Assembly: GCF_016786355.1 (NCBI RefSeq)
Contig: NZ_JADWYX010000009.1
Coordinates: forward strand, 57,950 to 121,949
Reading direction: 5' to 3'
Source of the DNA: Frankia sp. AgB1.9
GTDB taxonomy: Bacteria; Actinomycetota; Actinomycetes; Frankiales; Frankiaceae
DNA: 64,000 nucleotides
Part shown: one piece after another, positions 16,831 through 25,375 of the stretch
Layout: each line of letters opens with the position of its first letter
Position numbering within the stretch: position 1 is the stretch's first letter
Translations under genes and position numbers: made by a program
Notes under the pieces: generated by a model
What the model was told of the DNA's origin: nothing
Database searches by the model: none
What the model saw: only the letters and a program-made list of their open reading frames with translations

Positions 16831-17763
16831 TCAGGGCTCGAGAACAACACGGATGACCCCGAGTGACCTGTCGCCGGCGACCCGAAACGCCTCGGCGGCG
16901 TCCTCGATCGGGAACCGGTGTGTGATCAGTGCGGCGGCGATGGTCGGGTCCGCCGCCAGCATGGCCGCCGCGTCCGCCAGGTCACTGCCGCCCTCGTGAG
17001 CGCAGTACCCCAGCGACGGCATGAGCCGTGCCTCGCGGATGAATATCGTCTGGAGGTCGATCCGGATCTCGGAGAACTGCGCGCCGAGAACGACGACCGA
17101 CCCGCCTGGAGCGACGAGCTCAACGGCACGAGCGAGGCTCGCGTCGGTTCCGGCGGCCTCGACGACGACGTCGTAGCGGCCGCCGGTGCCCAACGACGCT
17201 CCGAGCCGTTCACCCACCTCCCGCTGGTGGGGATGCCGCGCCTCCAGCGCTACATGCCGCGCGCCCATCCGTATGGCGCCGGCGACGGCCAGCAGCCCGA
17301 GCGCGCCGGCACCGATGACCGCGACCCGACTGCCGGGGCTGGTCCCGCCCAGCCGCAGGCCGTGCCAGGACACCGCGGCCGGCTCGGCAAGCGAGGCGTC
17401 GCGGAGGGCGAGCCCGGCCGGCAGCGCCACCAGGCGTTCGGCCGGGGCACGGAACTGCTCGGCCATTCCCCCGTCGATCGCGACGCCCAGCGAGCGCTGC
17501 AGCCAGGTCGGGCACAGGTTGTAGCGGCCCCGCTGGCATCGCTTGCAGGTCATGCATCCGTAGACGGCCTCGACCACCACGGCCGTCCCGTCCTCGCGCA
17601 CCCCGGCCAGCTCATGGCCGATGATCGGGCACCCGGGTCCGACGTGGCGCAGGTCGCCGCCGCAGATGCTGGCCGACCGGATCCGCACGAGCTCACCCGA
17701 GCCCGGTGGATCATCGACTTCTACGACGGCGACCCCGTCGTCGGTCCTGCGAACCGCCTTCAT
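16831..17763 (-). CDS. Zinc-dependent alcohol dehydrogenase (MDR family)
   Basis: 310-residue medium-chain dehydrogenase. Catalytic zinc ligands are Cys34, Asp37 and the GHE motif at 49-51. The structural zinc cluster Cys70, Cys73, Cys76, Cys84 (CMTCKRCQRGRYNLC) is complete. The Rossmann domain starts VAVIGAGALGLLAVAGAIRMGA near 140. It is shorter than the usual 340-350 residues but has no internal gap that I can see. ATG 17763 (MKAVRRTDDG) follows AAGGACG; an in-frame start at 17811 would add 16 unremarkable residues. It probably oxidises an alcohol to an aldehyde or ketone with NAD(P)+. Nearby genes run in the same direction but none overlap. Confidence 0.9.
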   Translation of the reverse strand: MKAVRRTDDGVAVVEVDDPPGSGELVRIRSASICGGDLRHVGPGCPIIGHELAGVREDGTAVVVEAVYGCMTCKRCQRGRYNLCPTWLQRSLGVAIDGGMAEQFRAPAERLVALPAGLALRDASLAEPAAVSWHGLRLGGTSPGSRVAVIGAGALGLLAVAGAIRMGARHVALEARHPHQREVGERLGASLGTGGRYDVVVEAAGTDASLARAVELVAPGGSVVVLGAQFSEIRIDLQTIFIREARLMPSLGYCAHEGGSDLADAAAMLAADPTIAAALITHRFPIEDAAEAFRVAGDRSLGVIRVVLEP

Positions 17764-17870
17764 ACGTTCACGTCCTTCGTCGCGGTCGTCGGATGTGACG
17801 GACCCGGACACGCGAGAGCGGAGCGCGGTCGCCGGTGTCTGTCAGGCCCGCGGTGCCGTGCCGATGGCCT

Positions 17871-18017
17871 TTATCGCTGCCGCAGCAGGTAGCGCTGCGC
17901 CTTCCCGCTCGGGGTTTTCGGCAGCGCGTCGATGAAATGGACCGCCCGCGGGTAGGCGTGCCGGGAGTACTGGTCGCGGACGAGCGCCGTCAGGTCATCG
18001 CCGCCCTCGCCCTCCCG
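17871..18017 (-). pseudogene. Remnant C-terminal end of an acyl-CoA synthetase
   Basis: On the minus strand, directly after the stop of the CocE/NonD gene and in the same frame, 48 codons read like the end of an AMP-forming acyl-CoA synthetase: DLTALVRDQYSRHAYPRAVH, then ALPKTPSGKAQRYLL, then TAA. PKTPSGK with its catalytic Lys is the A10 motif of the family. It closely resembles the end of the intact ligase at 42032 (KDRYAAHAYPRRVHF, LPKTPSGKIQR). No start codon, ribosome site or body of the gene precedes it. I read it as the stub of a gene replaced or deleted when the hydrolase block was joined. Confidence 0.7.
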
Positions 18018-19763
18018 CTACCGCTGGATGATCGGCAGGACGAGGCGGCTGGGGTGGGACGGGCCGTGGAACACCTGGTTGTCGGCGACGACCGGGGTGG
18101 CGGTGTCGTAGGCGATCTCGTTGCCGGTGTTGGTGTTGCGGTCGTAGCGCGGGAAGTTGCTGCTGGAGACCTCAAGCCGGATGCGGTGGCCGGGAAGGAA
18201 GACGTTCGACGTGGGGCCGAGGTCGACGGTCAGTTCGTAGACCTCCCCGGGTTCGAGCAGCTTCGCCTCGGCCAGCGACTCCCGGTAGCGGGCCCGCAGG
18301 ATGCCGTCAGCCAGGTAGATCGCCCGGCCATCGGGGAACGCATCGACGAGCTTGCCGGTGAAGTCGGTGTCGAGCGCCGACGACGAGGCGTGCAGGACCA
18401 GGCGGATGTCGCCGGTGACCTCGACCGGCTCGTCGAGGACCGGCGTGCTGAAGCAGAGCACGTCGGCGCGCTGTTCGACCGGGCGCTGGTCGGCCGGCCC
18501 GGACCGCAGGGCGGCCACGCCGAAGCCCATCTCGTTGAGCCGTCCGCCCAGTGTCGGCACCGGGTCGTGCGGGTCGAACCGATAGCCGTCCGACGTGTCG
18601 GCCGTTGGCGCGTCGGTCGTCAGCAGGCCGTCGCCGTCGGCGGTGTTCGCCTGGCCAGCACTGTCGAGGTAGTAGTCGACGTACTGGGTGTCCGGCAGCG
18701 GCCAGTCCTGCTCGTCGCGCCACTGGTCGATGCCCATCACGAAGATTCGCACCGGGCTGGCGCCGCCGTCCGCTTCCTTGTTGCCGCGCAGATGGCGGTC
18801 GAAGAACCGCAGGTGCGCGCCCGTGAGGTCGGCGTAGGGAGCGCCGGACATCAGGCCGAACTCGCGGTTGCGGTACATGGCGTCCTGATAGGTGTGGTCC
18901 CACGGGCCGACGATGAGCCGCTGGCCTTCACGTGCCTCCGGCGTCGCCGCACCGGCACGCATCCGGGTATAGGCACGGGTCGTCTCCGGGGCGAAGAAGT
19001 CGAACCATCCGACGATGTGCAGCGCCGGGGTGGTCATCTCGCCCAGGTGCTCGCCGGGTGCGATGCCCGTCCAGAAGTCGTCGTGGGTGGGGTGCTTCCA
19101 CCACTCCTTCCACCAGGGGGCGTGCTTGTCGAGCACCGGCTGGTCGGTGATCGGGAACCTGCGCAGATGGGGCTCCAGGTCGAACATCACCGACCCGGCC
19201 TCAATGAGTGGGTCGAGGTCGCCCTTGCCGTGTTCGAAGGCGTACTGGCCCTGGGTGACGATCTGGGCGGCCACCCAGCCCAGAGCCATGCCCCAGGAAA
19301 CGGCGCCACCCGGGCTGTACCACGGAGCGAGATAGAAGTCCGTGGTGGCCGCCGTCGGGGCAATGGCCTTGAGAGCCGCTGGACGCCGGGAGGCCGCGGC
19401 CCACTGAGTGATCCCGTGGTACGACATTCCGTAGCCGCCGACAGTTCCGTCACACCATGGCTGCGCGGCGGTCCATTCCACCGCGTCGAAGCCGTCGTCG
19501 GCGTCGTCCATGAACGGCCGGAAGTCGCCGTTCGAGCCGTAGGTGCCGCGGCATTCCTGGTACACCACCGCATAGCCGGCCTCGACCATCGACAGCACGT
19601 TCGGGATGAGCGAGAGGGGCAGCTTCTCGAACATATCCTTGCTGTAGCCCATCCGGATGACCAGGGCCGGCCCCGGCGGGCCGTCCGGCAGGAACAGGTC
19701 AGTACATAACGTCACGCCGTCGCGCATCGGCACCATGACGTTCTTCTCGACTCGGTATCCCAC
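18018..19763 (-). CDS. CocE/NonD-family hydrolase (copy 1 of 3)
   Basis: 581-residue Ser hydrolase of the CocE/NonD, X-Pro dipeptidyl-peptidase-like family (cocaine esterase, acyl-peptide and ester hydrolases). The nucleophile is probably Ser114 in GYGMSYHGITQ. The N-terminal strand VEKNVMVPMRDGVTLCTDLFLP, the cap domain, and GWFDFFAPETTRAY plus VGPWDHT follow. The C-terminal jelly-roll domain contains ASSSALDTDFTGKLVDAFPDG, and the gene ends SHPSRLVLPIIQR. It starts with GTG at 19763 behind GGGAGAG. No signal peptide is seen. Paralogues lie at 22595 and 37815. The gene runs with the HSL and tannase-like genes in one leftward block. The substrate may be an ester or amide. Confidence 0.92.
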   Translation of the reverse strand: MGYRVEKNVMVPMRDGVTLCTDLFLPDGPPGPALVIRMGYSKDMFEKLPLSLIPNVLSMVEAGYAVVYQECRGTYGSNGDFRPFMDDADDGFDAVEWTAAQPWCDGTVGGYGMSYHGITQWAAASRRPAALKAIAPTAATTDFYLAPWYSPGGAVSWGMALGWVAAQIVTQGQYAFEHGKGDLDPLIEAGSVMFDLEPHLRRFPITDQPVLDKHAPWWKEWWKHPTHDDFWTGIAPGEHLGEMTTPALHIVGWFDFFAPETTRAYTRMRAGAATPEAREGQRLIVGPWDHTYQDAMYRNREFGLMSGAPYADLTGAHLRFFDRHLRGNKEADGGASPVRIFVMGIDQWRDEQDWPLPDTQYVDYYLDSAGQANTADGDGLLTTDAPTADTSDGYRFDPHDPVPTLGGRLNEMGFGVAALRSGPADQRPVEQRADVLCFSTPVLDEPVEVTGDIRLVLHASSSALDTDFTGKLVDAFPDGRAIYLADGILRARYRESLAEAKLLEPGEVYELTVDLGPTSNVFLPGHRIRLEVSSSNFPRYDRNTNTGNEIAYDTATPVVADNQVFHGPSHPSRLVLPIIQR

Positions 19764-19826
19764 GGTCTCTCCCGCGTTCTCGCTCGCTCGTCTCAGGCTT
19801 CTGGTGCGCAGGCGATGCCGGCGTGG

Positions 19827-20822
19827 TCAGGCGACGGCCGCCGGCCAGTGGTTCTCGCAGAACAGGCGGATCTGCGCCGCGCGTTCGTTGTCCTCCGGGG
19901 ACATTCCGAGGAACCCGGCGTGGCCCATGGCCTCCCACACGTGCAGTTCGGCCTCGACGCCCGCCCGCAGCAGGGCCCGGTGGAAACGGGCCGTGTCCGA
20001 CAGAAGCTTGTCGCGCGTTCCGGTGGTCAGAATCGTGGGCGGGAATCCCTGGTCCAGGTCGGCGTAGACGACCGAGATGTAGGGGTCCTTCAGGTCGTGG
20101 CCGCCCGCGTACAGCTCGAAGGCGGGCGCGAAGACACCGCGCAGCACGGTGTCGACACCCTCATTCGCCCACCAGCTGTCGCTGCTCTCGGTGAGGTCGG
20201 TGCAGGGCGTGTTCAGCACCGCCGCCGCGGGCAGCGGCAGGCCTTCGTCGCGGCCTTTGAGGATGCAGGCCGCCGCGAGGTTCCCGCCCGCCGACGAACC
20301 GCCGATGACGATTTCCTGCGGCCGCCGCTCGTCCAGGAGCCGCCGGTAGCCGGCGACGCAGTCGTCGACCGTGGTCGGGAACGGGTGGTCGGGCGGCATC
20401 CGGTAGTCGACCGACCAGACCGTCGCCCCCAGTCCCTTGGCGAAGTCGACCGCCCGCGAGCAGGCGATCTGGCCGCCGTCCTGAATGAAGCCACCGCCGT
20501 GGAAGTCGAGGAAGACCCTGCGGTCGTCCGCGGACACCTCATCGGGCCGGATCTTGTAGACGACGAAACCGCCGAGGTCCTCCTCCTCGACCGTGGCGCC
20601 GACGTACGCTCCGCCGGCCCCCGTCATGGCGATCACAGCGGCCTCGCGCTCGGCGACTAGCTTCTTCCAGCCCGCGGTGTCGAGCTCGACGCCGAGCCAC
20701 TCGGGCTCCGGCCCCACCATGCCCAGCGCCAGCATCGCCCTCGCCTCGGGGCTCACTGTCGGGGGAACCGGGATCTCACGCTCGGGCACTCGCAGCGCCG
20801 GAAGCGAACCTTCGTCCGTCAT
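19827..20822 (-). CDS. Alpha/beta hydrolase, HSL type (copy 2 of 4)
   Basis: 331-residue carboxylesterase of the hormone-sensitive-lipase family. It has the canonical oxyanion motif HGGGF near 112, the nucleophile in GGSSAGGNLAAA near 180, Asp in GTRDKLLSD and His in AMGHAGF. N-terminal VPEREIPVPPTVSPEARAML matches its three paralogues. Two ATGs are possible: 20822 gives 9-nt spacing from GAAGGG, and 20831 lies directly against it, so I prefer 20822. It lies between the tannase-like and CocE genes, all leftward; spacing (29 and 63 bp) suggests one operon. Confidence 0.92.
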   Translation of the reverse strand: MTDEGSLPALRVPEREIPVPPTVSPEARAMLALGMVGPEPEWLGVELDTAGWKKLVAEREAAVIAMTGAGGAYVGATVEEEDLGGFVVYKIRPDEVSADDRRVFLDFHGGGFIQDGGQIACSRAVDFAKGLGATVWSVDYRMPPDHPFPTTVDDCVAGYRRLLDERRPQEIVIGGSSAGGNLAAACILKGRDEGLPLPAAAVLNTPCTDLTESSDSWWANEGVDTVLRGVFAPAFELYAGGHDLKDPYISVVYADLDQGFPPTILTTGTRDKLLSDTARFHRALLRAGVEAELHVWEAMGHAGFLGMSPEDNERAAQIRLFCENHWPAAVA

Positions 20823-20851
20823 CGTCTTCATCCCTTCTGTCACGGCGGGTG

Positions 20852-22585
20852 TCACCGTTGCGCGCCTCTGCTGCCTGAGATGACGAAGCTCGACGCGACG
20901 CGAGGATCGCCGCCGGTGTAGACCGCCCTGGCGGGATAGGGCCCGATAGCGTGCGTGATCGAGGTCGGGTTCGCCACCGGCGAGGTGATCGCGACGGTGC
21001 CCGGCTCGACGCCGTTCTCGACCCAGTCGACCAGCAGCGCGTACAGCTGGCTCGCCCCGAAGATCGGCGGATTCGCCTGCTCGTTCGAGGTGCCGTGCGG
21101 GGACATGTGTCCACCGCCGGGAACGATGTAGAGCTTGAAGAAGCTCTGGACGTTCTCGAGGCCGCCCATCGTCTCGACTACCCGGTCGTAGTAGCGCATC
21201 GTGGACTGCACCGGGATCGACTCGTCGTTCCAGCCGTGCCAGCTCAGGAACTTCCCACCGCGGGCCTGGAACGCGGAGAGATCCGGGTTGTCGCTGGCGA
21301 TGTGCGCGAACGCCGGTTCCATCTCGGCCGCCCGGTCGAAAAGCTCGGCGAGCTGCGCGTAGGAGAAGTCGCGCCAGCGTCCCTCGCCCTTGCCGCTCGC
21401 GTTCTCGAAGGACGGGCCGGCGATCGACGGGTCCTGAAGGATGAGCGCCGCCTGGTCCGCGCCGGGTGCGTCCCCACTGGCGGCGCGTTCCCGGAGGATC
21501 TCGCGCATCCGCGGGTCGTGCTTCGTGAAGTAGGCGACGTAGAGCGAGGTGCCCCGCGCCATCCCGTACCAACGACGCTCACCCAGCGCGATACCGGTGC
21601 CGTTGTCCGCCTCGGGGTCCGGTACGGAGCCGTCGTCGGTCACCCCGTACCAGATCTTGTTGATGGCCCGTGCCTGGGCCGGGGTCAGGCTGGCGGGCGA
21701 GCTGTTGTTCCCGCCGTCGCTCACGGACACGACTGCCGGATCCCTGGTCGGGTCGTAATGACACGCCTCGTTGTCGAGGATGTAGCCGAGGTGTTCGCCC
21801 CCGACCAGGTCACCCGCCTGGATCGCGGCATTGGAGGCCACGTCCAGCTGCTCCTCGGTGAGCGGGACGCCGTCGAGGTCGCGCTGGATCACCAGGTGCC
21901 GGTAGAGACCGGCGAGCGCCCATTCGCTGAAGTTGATCGTCGGCAGGTTCGCGATGATGCCGTCGTAGTCGTCCGGGTACTGCTGCGCGAGCCGGTATCC
22001 GTGGCGCCCCCCGGTCGAGGAGCCCTCGTAGTAACACCGCCGCGGCGGCGCACCGTAGAACGCCTCAGCCAGCGTCTTCGACCGGACCGCCATCTCGTGC
22101 ATGGCACGATGCGCGAAGTCGATCCACAACTGCGTGGCCGGCGTCCCGTCCGGGTTCATCCCCCAGGCGCCGTTCGTCAACGCGTGGCCGGAATCCGTGC
22201 TCGCCGAGACCGCTCCCTCACCACCCGCGGTCAGGGCGGCATAGAACCACCCGATCTCGGTCGGCGACGCGTGACGGCCACCGTCGTAACCGCCAAGGCC
22301 GCCGATGTTGTGGACCCGCCCGTTCCACCGGTCCTTCGGCGGCAACCACACCTCGATACCGATGCCCGGCGACGTCGACGGGGCCTCGGCGGGACCGGGA
22401 TTCCCCGGCCCGACCACCAGCTTCACCAGGAAGAGATCGGCCGGCGCGTTCGGCGTGTACGCCGCCGGTGTCTCCGACAGGACGAGCGGCTCGCCCGCCT
22501 GGAAGCTCGTGACAAGCAGAACTCGCACCAGCGCGTCGGTTCCGAACGCCCGCTCGGCACACTCCGCTAAGAATGTCGTGTCCAT
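20852..22585 (-). CDS. Tannase/feruloyl-esterase-family hydrolase
   Basis: 577-residue member of the tannase family. The nucleophile is probably Ser190 in YYEGSSTGGRHGYRLAQQYP, and the C-terminal region has WHGWNDESIPVQSTMRYYDRV (acid region) and IVPGGGHMSPHG (His). Characterised tannase-family esterases have a CS-D-HC arrangement, with Cys directly before Ser and directly after His bridged by a disulfide. Here both positions differ (Ser189 and Met). No signal peptide is visible, so a cytoplasmic enzyme is likely, fitting loss of the disulfide. AGGGGAAGG precedes ATG 22585. The CocE/NonD gene upstream ends 9 bp before it. Substrate may be an aryl or other bulky ester. Confidence 0.87.
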   Translation of the reverse strand: MDTTFLAECAERAFGTDALVRVLLVTSFQAGEPLVLSETPAAYTPNAPADLFLVKLVVGPGNPGPAEAPSTSPGIGIEVWLPPKDRWNGRVHNIGGLGGYDGGRHASPTEIGWFYAALTAGGEGAVSASTDSGHALTNGAWGMNPDGTPATQLWIDFAHRAMHEMAVRSKTLAEAFYGAPPRRCYYEGSSTGGRHGYRLAQQYPDDYDGIIANLPTINFSEWALAGLYRHLVIQRDLDGVPLTEEQLDVASNAAIQAGDLVGGEHLGYILDNEACHYDPTRDPAVVSVSDGGNNSSPASLTPAQARAINKIWYGVTDDGSVPDPEADNGTGIALGERRWYGMARGTSLYVAYFTKHDPRMREILRERAASGDAPGADQAALILQDPSIAGPSFENASGKGEGRWRDFSYAQLAELFDRAAEMEPAFAHIASDNPDLSAFQARGGKFLSWHGWNDESIPVQSTMRYYDRVVETMGGLENVQSFFKLYIVPGGGHMSPHGTSNEQANPPIFGASQLYALLVDWVENGVEPGTVAITSPVANPTSITHAIGPYPARAVYTGGDPRVASSFVISGSRGAQR

Positions 22586-22594
22586 GGCCTTCCC

Positions 22595-24361
22595 CTACCG
22601 CGCGGGCCGCGGGATGACCGGCAGGATCAACCGCGACGGGTGACGGCCGTCGTGGTGCACCTGCTGGGTCGCGGGCACCGTCTTTCCGGACGCGTCCTCG
22701 GTGATGCGCTGGCCGGTGTTCGGGTTCAGCTCGTATTCGGGGAACGCGCTGGACGAGACGTCGAGCCGGATCCGGTGGCCGGTCTTGAAGACGTTGCTCG
22801 TCGCCCACAGGTCGAGGCGGTAACGGCGCGGGGTTTCGGGCGCCGGTGGCTGCGTGAACGCTACGCCGGTGCGCACCACGCCCTCGGCGAGCGGCATGGC
22901 CGAGCCGTCCGGGAAGACGTCGACAAGCTTGGCGGTGAAGTCCGTGTCGGCGACCGACGAGGACGCCCAGATTTCGAGCGTCACCGGACCCGTGACCTCC
23001 ACGTCCTGCTCCAGCGGCGGGGTCGTGTAGACGAGCACGTCGTCGCGGCCTTCGTTGCGGGCGGTCTCGGCGCCGTGGTCGGGGGCGTAGCACTCCAGCC
23101 GCCCCTGGGAGACGACCGGGTTCTGCGGGTCATAGACGAACACGTCCGCCGGCTGGTCCTCGGGGCGCAGCGTCGAGAGCACCCCGTCGCCACCGGCCGT
23201 GTTGGCCGCGCCCGCGCTGTGCAGGTAGTAAGGCGTCCACTGCGTGCGGGCCAGCGGCCATTCCTGCTCGTCGCGCCAGGTGTTCTCGCCCATCACGAAA
23301 AGGCGGACCGGGGCCACGTCCGGGACCTGCTCGCCCTTCAGGTGGCGGCGGAAGAACTCCATGCACGCGGAACCCTCGGAAAGGTCCCACAGCCCATGCG
23401 GCCCGGAGTTCGCCGGCGCGTCCGGGCGCGGCGGGCACATGCCGCCGTGGTTCCACGGGCCTACGACCAGCTCCTGGCCGTCCCGGACGCGCTGGTTCGC
23501 CCCTGAGCGGTGCAGCGTCTGGAAGGCCTCGATCGTCCCGTTCAGGAAAAGGTCGTACCAGCCGCTCGCGTGGAAGACCGGCAGATCGAGGTCGACGGCA
23601 TGCTCCGAGGCGTTGATCGCCAACCAGTACGGGTCGTCCGGGTCGCCGTGGTCGCACCAGTCCTTCCACCACGACACCAGCTCCAGCTGCGGAATGTCAC
23701 GCAGCGGCCGGTAGGCGTACATCTCCATCATCGACACGGCCCGCTTCGCGATGGCCTCCGCGACATCGCCGGGCTCGTTGCCCTCCTCGCCATGGTGAAT
23801 CGCGCCGTCCGGCGCCGGGACGCCCCGCCGCTCGGCCTCGCCGAGCACGGCTCCCCACGCCCACGCGAACGCGCTGCCCAGCGACAGGACACCCGGCGCG
23901 GCGTACCAGATCTCGTTGCCAAAGGAGTTCCAGGTGGACGTCAACGGCGCGATGCACACCAGATGCGGCGGCCGGGCGATCGCGGCCGCCCACTGCGTGA
24001 TGCCCTGGTACGACCCGCCGAACATGCCGACCTTGCCCGTCGACCACGGCTGGGCGGCGGCCCATTCGACCACGTCGTAGCCGTCGTCGATGTCGCACAG
24101 CCCCGGGTGGAACTCGCCCTCGGAGGCGAACCGGCCCCGGCTCTGCTGGAAGATCGCCACATAGCCCTGCCGGGCGATCAGCTTGGCGAACTCGGTCAGG
24201 CCCTGCGTCACGCCACCCTCAAGCCAGTACGCGGTGCGACTCACCAGCACCGGGAACGGCCCGTCCCCCGGCGGCCGGTAGATCTCGGTGTACAGGCGCA
24301 CGCCGTCCCGCATCGGAACCATGACGCCCTTGTCCACGATCAGTTCCTCTTCGGCGATCAA
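22595..24361 (-). CDS. CocE/NonD-family hydrolase (copy 2 of 3)
   Basis: 588-residue hydrolase with the same architecture as the gene at 18018: DKGVMVPMRDGVRLYTEIY, nucleophile Ser117 in GMFGGSYQGITQWAAA, ASGWYDLFLNG, VGPWNHGG, jelly-roll segment SSSVADTDFTAKLVDVFPDG, and C-terminal HPSRLILPVIPRPAR. The start codon is TTG at 24361, supported by GAGGAGGGGG about 6 bp upstream. It is the first gene of the four-gene hydrolase block and is served by the promoter/operator at 24539-24589, giving a leader near 190 nt. Substrate not identified. Confidence 0.9.
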   Translation of the reverse strand: MIAEEELIVDKGVMVPMRDGVRLYTEIYRPPGDGPFPVLVSRTAYWLEGGVTQGLTEFAKLIARQGYVAIFQQSRGRFASEGEFHPGLCDIDDGYDVVEWAAAQPWSTGKVGMFGGSYQGITQWAAAIARPPHLVCIAPLTSTWNSFGNEIWYAAPGVLSLGSAFAWAWGAVLGEAERRGVPAPDGAIHHGEEGNEPGDVAEAIAKRAVSMMEMYAYRPLRDIPQLELVSWWKDWCDHGDPDDPYWLAINASEHAVDLDLPVFHASGWYDLFLNGTIEAFQTLHRSGANQRVRDGQELVVGPWNHGGMCPPRPDAPANSGPHGLWDLSEGSACMEFFRRHLKGEQVPDVAPVRLFVMGENTWRDEQEWPLARTQWTPYYLHSAGAANTAGGDGVLSTLRPEDQPADVFVYDPQNPVVSQGRLECYAPDHGAETARNEGRDDVLVYTTPPLEQDVEVTGPVTLEIWASSSVADTDFTAKLVDVFPDGSAMPLAEGVVRTGVAFTQPPAPETPRRYRLDLWATSNVFKTGHRIRLDVSSSAFPEYELNPNTGQRITEDASGKTVPATQQVHHDGRHPSRLILPVIPRPAR

Positions 24362-24748
24362 CTCGCCCCCTCCTCTTACGACCGCCGAGCGACGGTCCGC
24401 GTGGGATGACTGGCTGGATCAGGCGCGACGAATACGGCGGAGAACGTTCGAGCGTGGCGGCCCGCCGTCCCGCCAGGTCTCGATTCCCCGCGCGTGCCGG
24501 GAGCAGTGCATGCTCGAACTATCCGACGCCCGCACCCGAGCTTTACGGACGTTCAGCGTATGTTTATCACTCGATCAGGGCGTTGTCACCCCAGGAGATC
24601 CGCGGCGTCTTCGCTACGCACGGCGACCGTTGACGGTCCCCCGACCGGCCCGTCTAGACTCCAACCCGCTCGCTCGCCGGCCCACACCCGACCGTCGGGA
24701 CGCCTGGATGTGCGGCGGTAGCGGGGTGCGTGACGAGGCCAGGGAGCG
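24362..24748. other. 387-bp divergent intergenic region
   Basis: Separates the leftward hydrolase block from the rightward TetR gene. It holds the double operator at 24539-24569 and the minus-strand promoter ending at 24589. I see no small gene. Confidence 0.6.
24539..24589 (-). promoter_or_regulatory. Promoter with two overlapping operators for the hydrolase block
   Basis: Two sites overlap by nine bases: 24539-24558 (AGCTTTAC-GGAC-GTTCAGCG) and 24550-24569 (CGTTCAGC-GTAT-GTTTATCA). On the minus strand GTGACA (24584-24589), a 17-bp gap and TAAACA (24561-24566) form a promoter toward TTG 24361. The overlap could let two regulators, or two dimers on different helix faces, act here. Confidence 0.62.
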
Positions 24749-25375
24749 ATGAGCCGAAGGAAGCAGGCCGCGCCGCCGAGGGGTGGACATGCCGACTCGG
24801 CCTCCCGGCTCGCCATCGTCGACGCCGCCGCGCGGCTTCTGGCCGAGGAGGGCTACGCCGCGGTGACCACCCGGCGCATCGCGGCCAAGGCCTCCGTCAC
24901 GAGCCCTCTGATCTACTACTACTTCGGCACGCTGGACGACCTGCTGGTCGAGGTCTTCCGCCGGCATGTCGACCAGGCTCTCGTCGAGCAGGCACGGCTG
25001 CTCGACGTCGAGCAGCCGCTGTGGGCGCTCTGGGACATGACCAGGTCCCACGAATACTCGGCGATCGGCGCGGAGTTCGTCGCTCTGGCCAACCATCGGC
25101 CGACGGTGCGCGAGGCGGTCGTTCACTACGTGCAGGCGTTCCGCGCCATGCAGGCCGAGGCCGTCTCCGCGGCGCTGCGTCGTCGCGGGGCCGACCCGGA
25201 CCGGTTCCCCGCGGCCGCCGTCGTGCTCCTGTTGCAGGGCGTCGCCAACGTGCTTGCCACCGAGCACACGATCGGGCTGGATCTGGGCCACCAGGAGCTG
25301 GCGACCTTGGTCGAGCGGCAGCTCCGGGAGATCGAGGGTCCACGCCAACAGCCGGTCCCACAGCTCTCGGCGTGA
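24749..25375 (+). CDS. TetR-family regulator (YYFGTLDDLL clade)
   Basis: 208-residue TetR repressor. The helix-turn-helix (GYAAVTTRRIAAKASVTSPLI, about 33-54) leads into YYYFGTLDDLLVEVFRRH, close to HYYFPTLDDLF of the regulators at 5516 and 28228. EFVALANHRPTVREAVVHY also matches EFMALANHRKTIRHEIADY of those proteins, so the three form one subfamily. GGGAG precedes ATG 24749. It is divergent from the hydrolase block and upstream of a binding lipoprotein, both with family operators. Confidence 0.92.
   Translation: MSRRKQAAPPRGGHADSASRLAIVDAAARLLAEEGYAAVTTRRIAAKASVTSPLIYYYFGTLDDLLVEVFRRHVDQALVEQARLLDVEQPLWALWDMTRSHEYSAIGAEFVALANHRPTVREAVVHYVQAFRAMQAEAVSAALRRRGADPDRFPAAAVVLLLQGVANVLATEHTIGLDLGHQELATLVERQLREIEGPRQQPVPQLSA

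Noticed and set aside
16813..16840. AGGGCTTGTC direct repeats as a binding array
   Set aside because: They lie at the 3' end of the alcohol dehydrogenase, not near a promoter; short slippage is enough to explain them.
14719..16866. 715-codon plus-strand frame across the SDR and LLM genes
   Set aside because: Runs opposite two complete enzymes; sequence is low-complexity Arg/Asp/Gly/Val with no motif.
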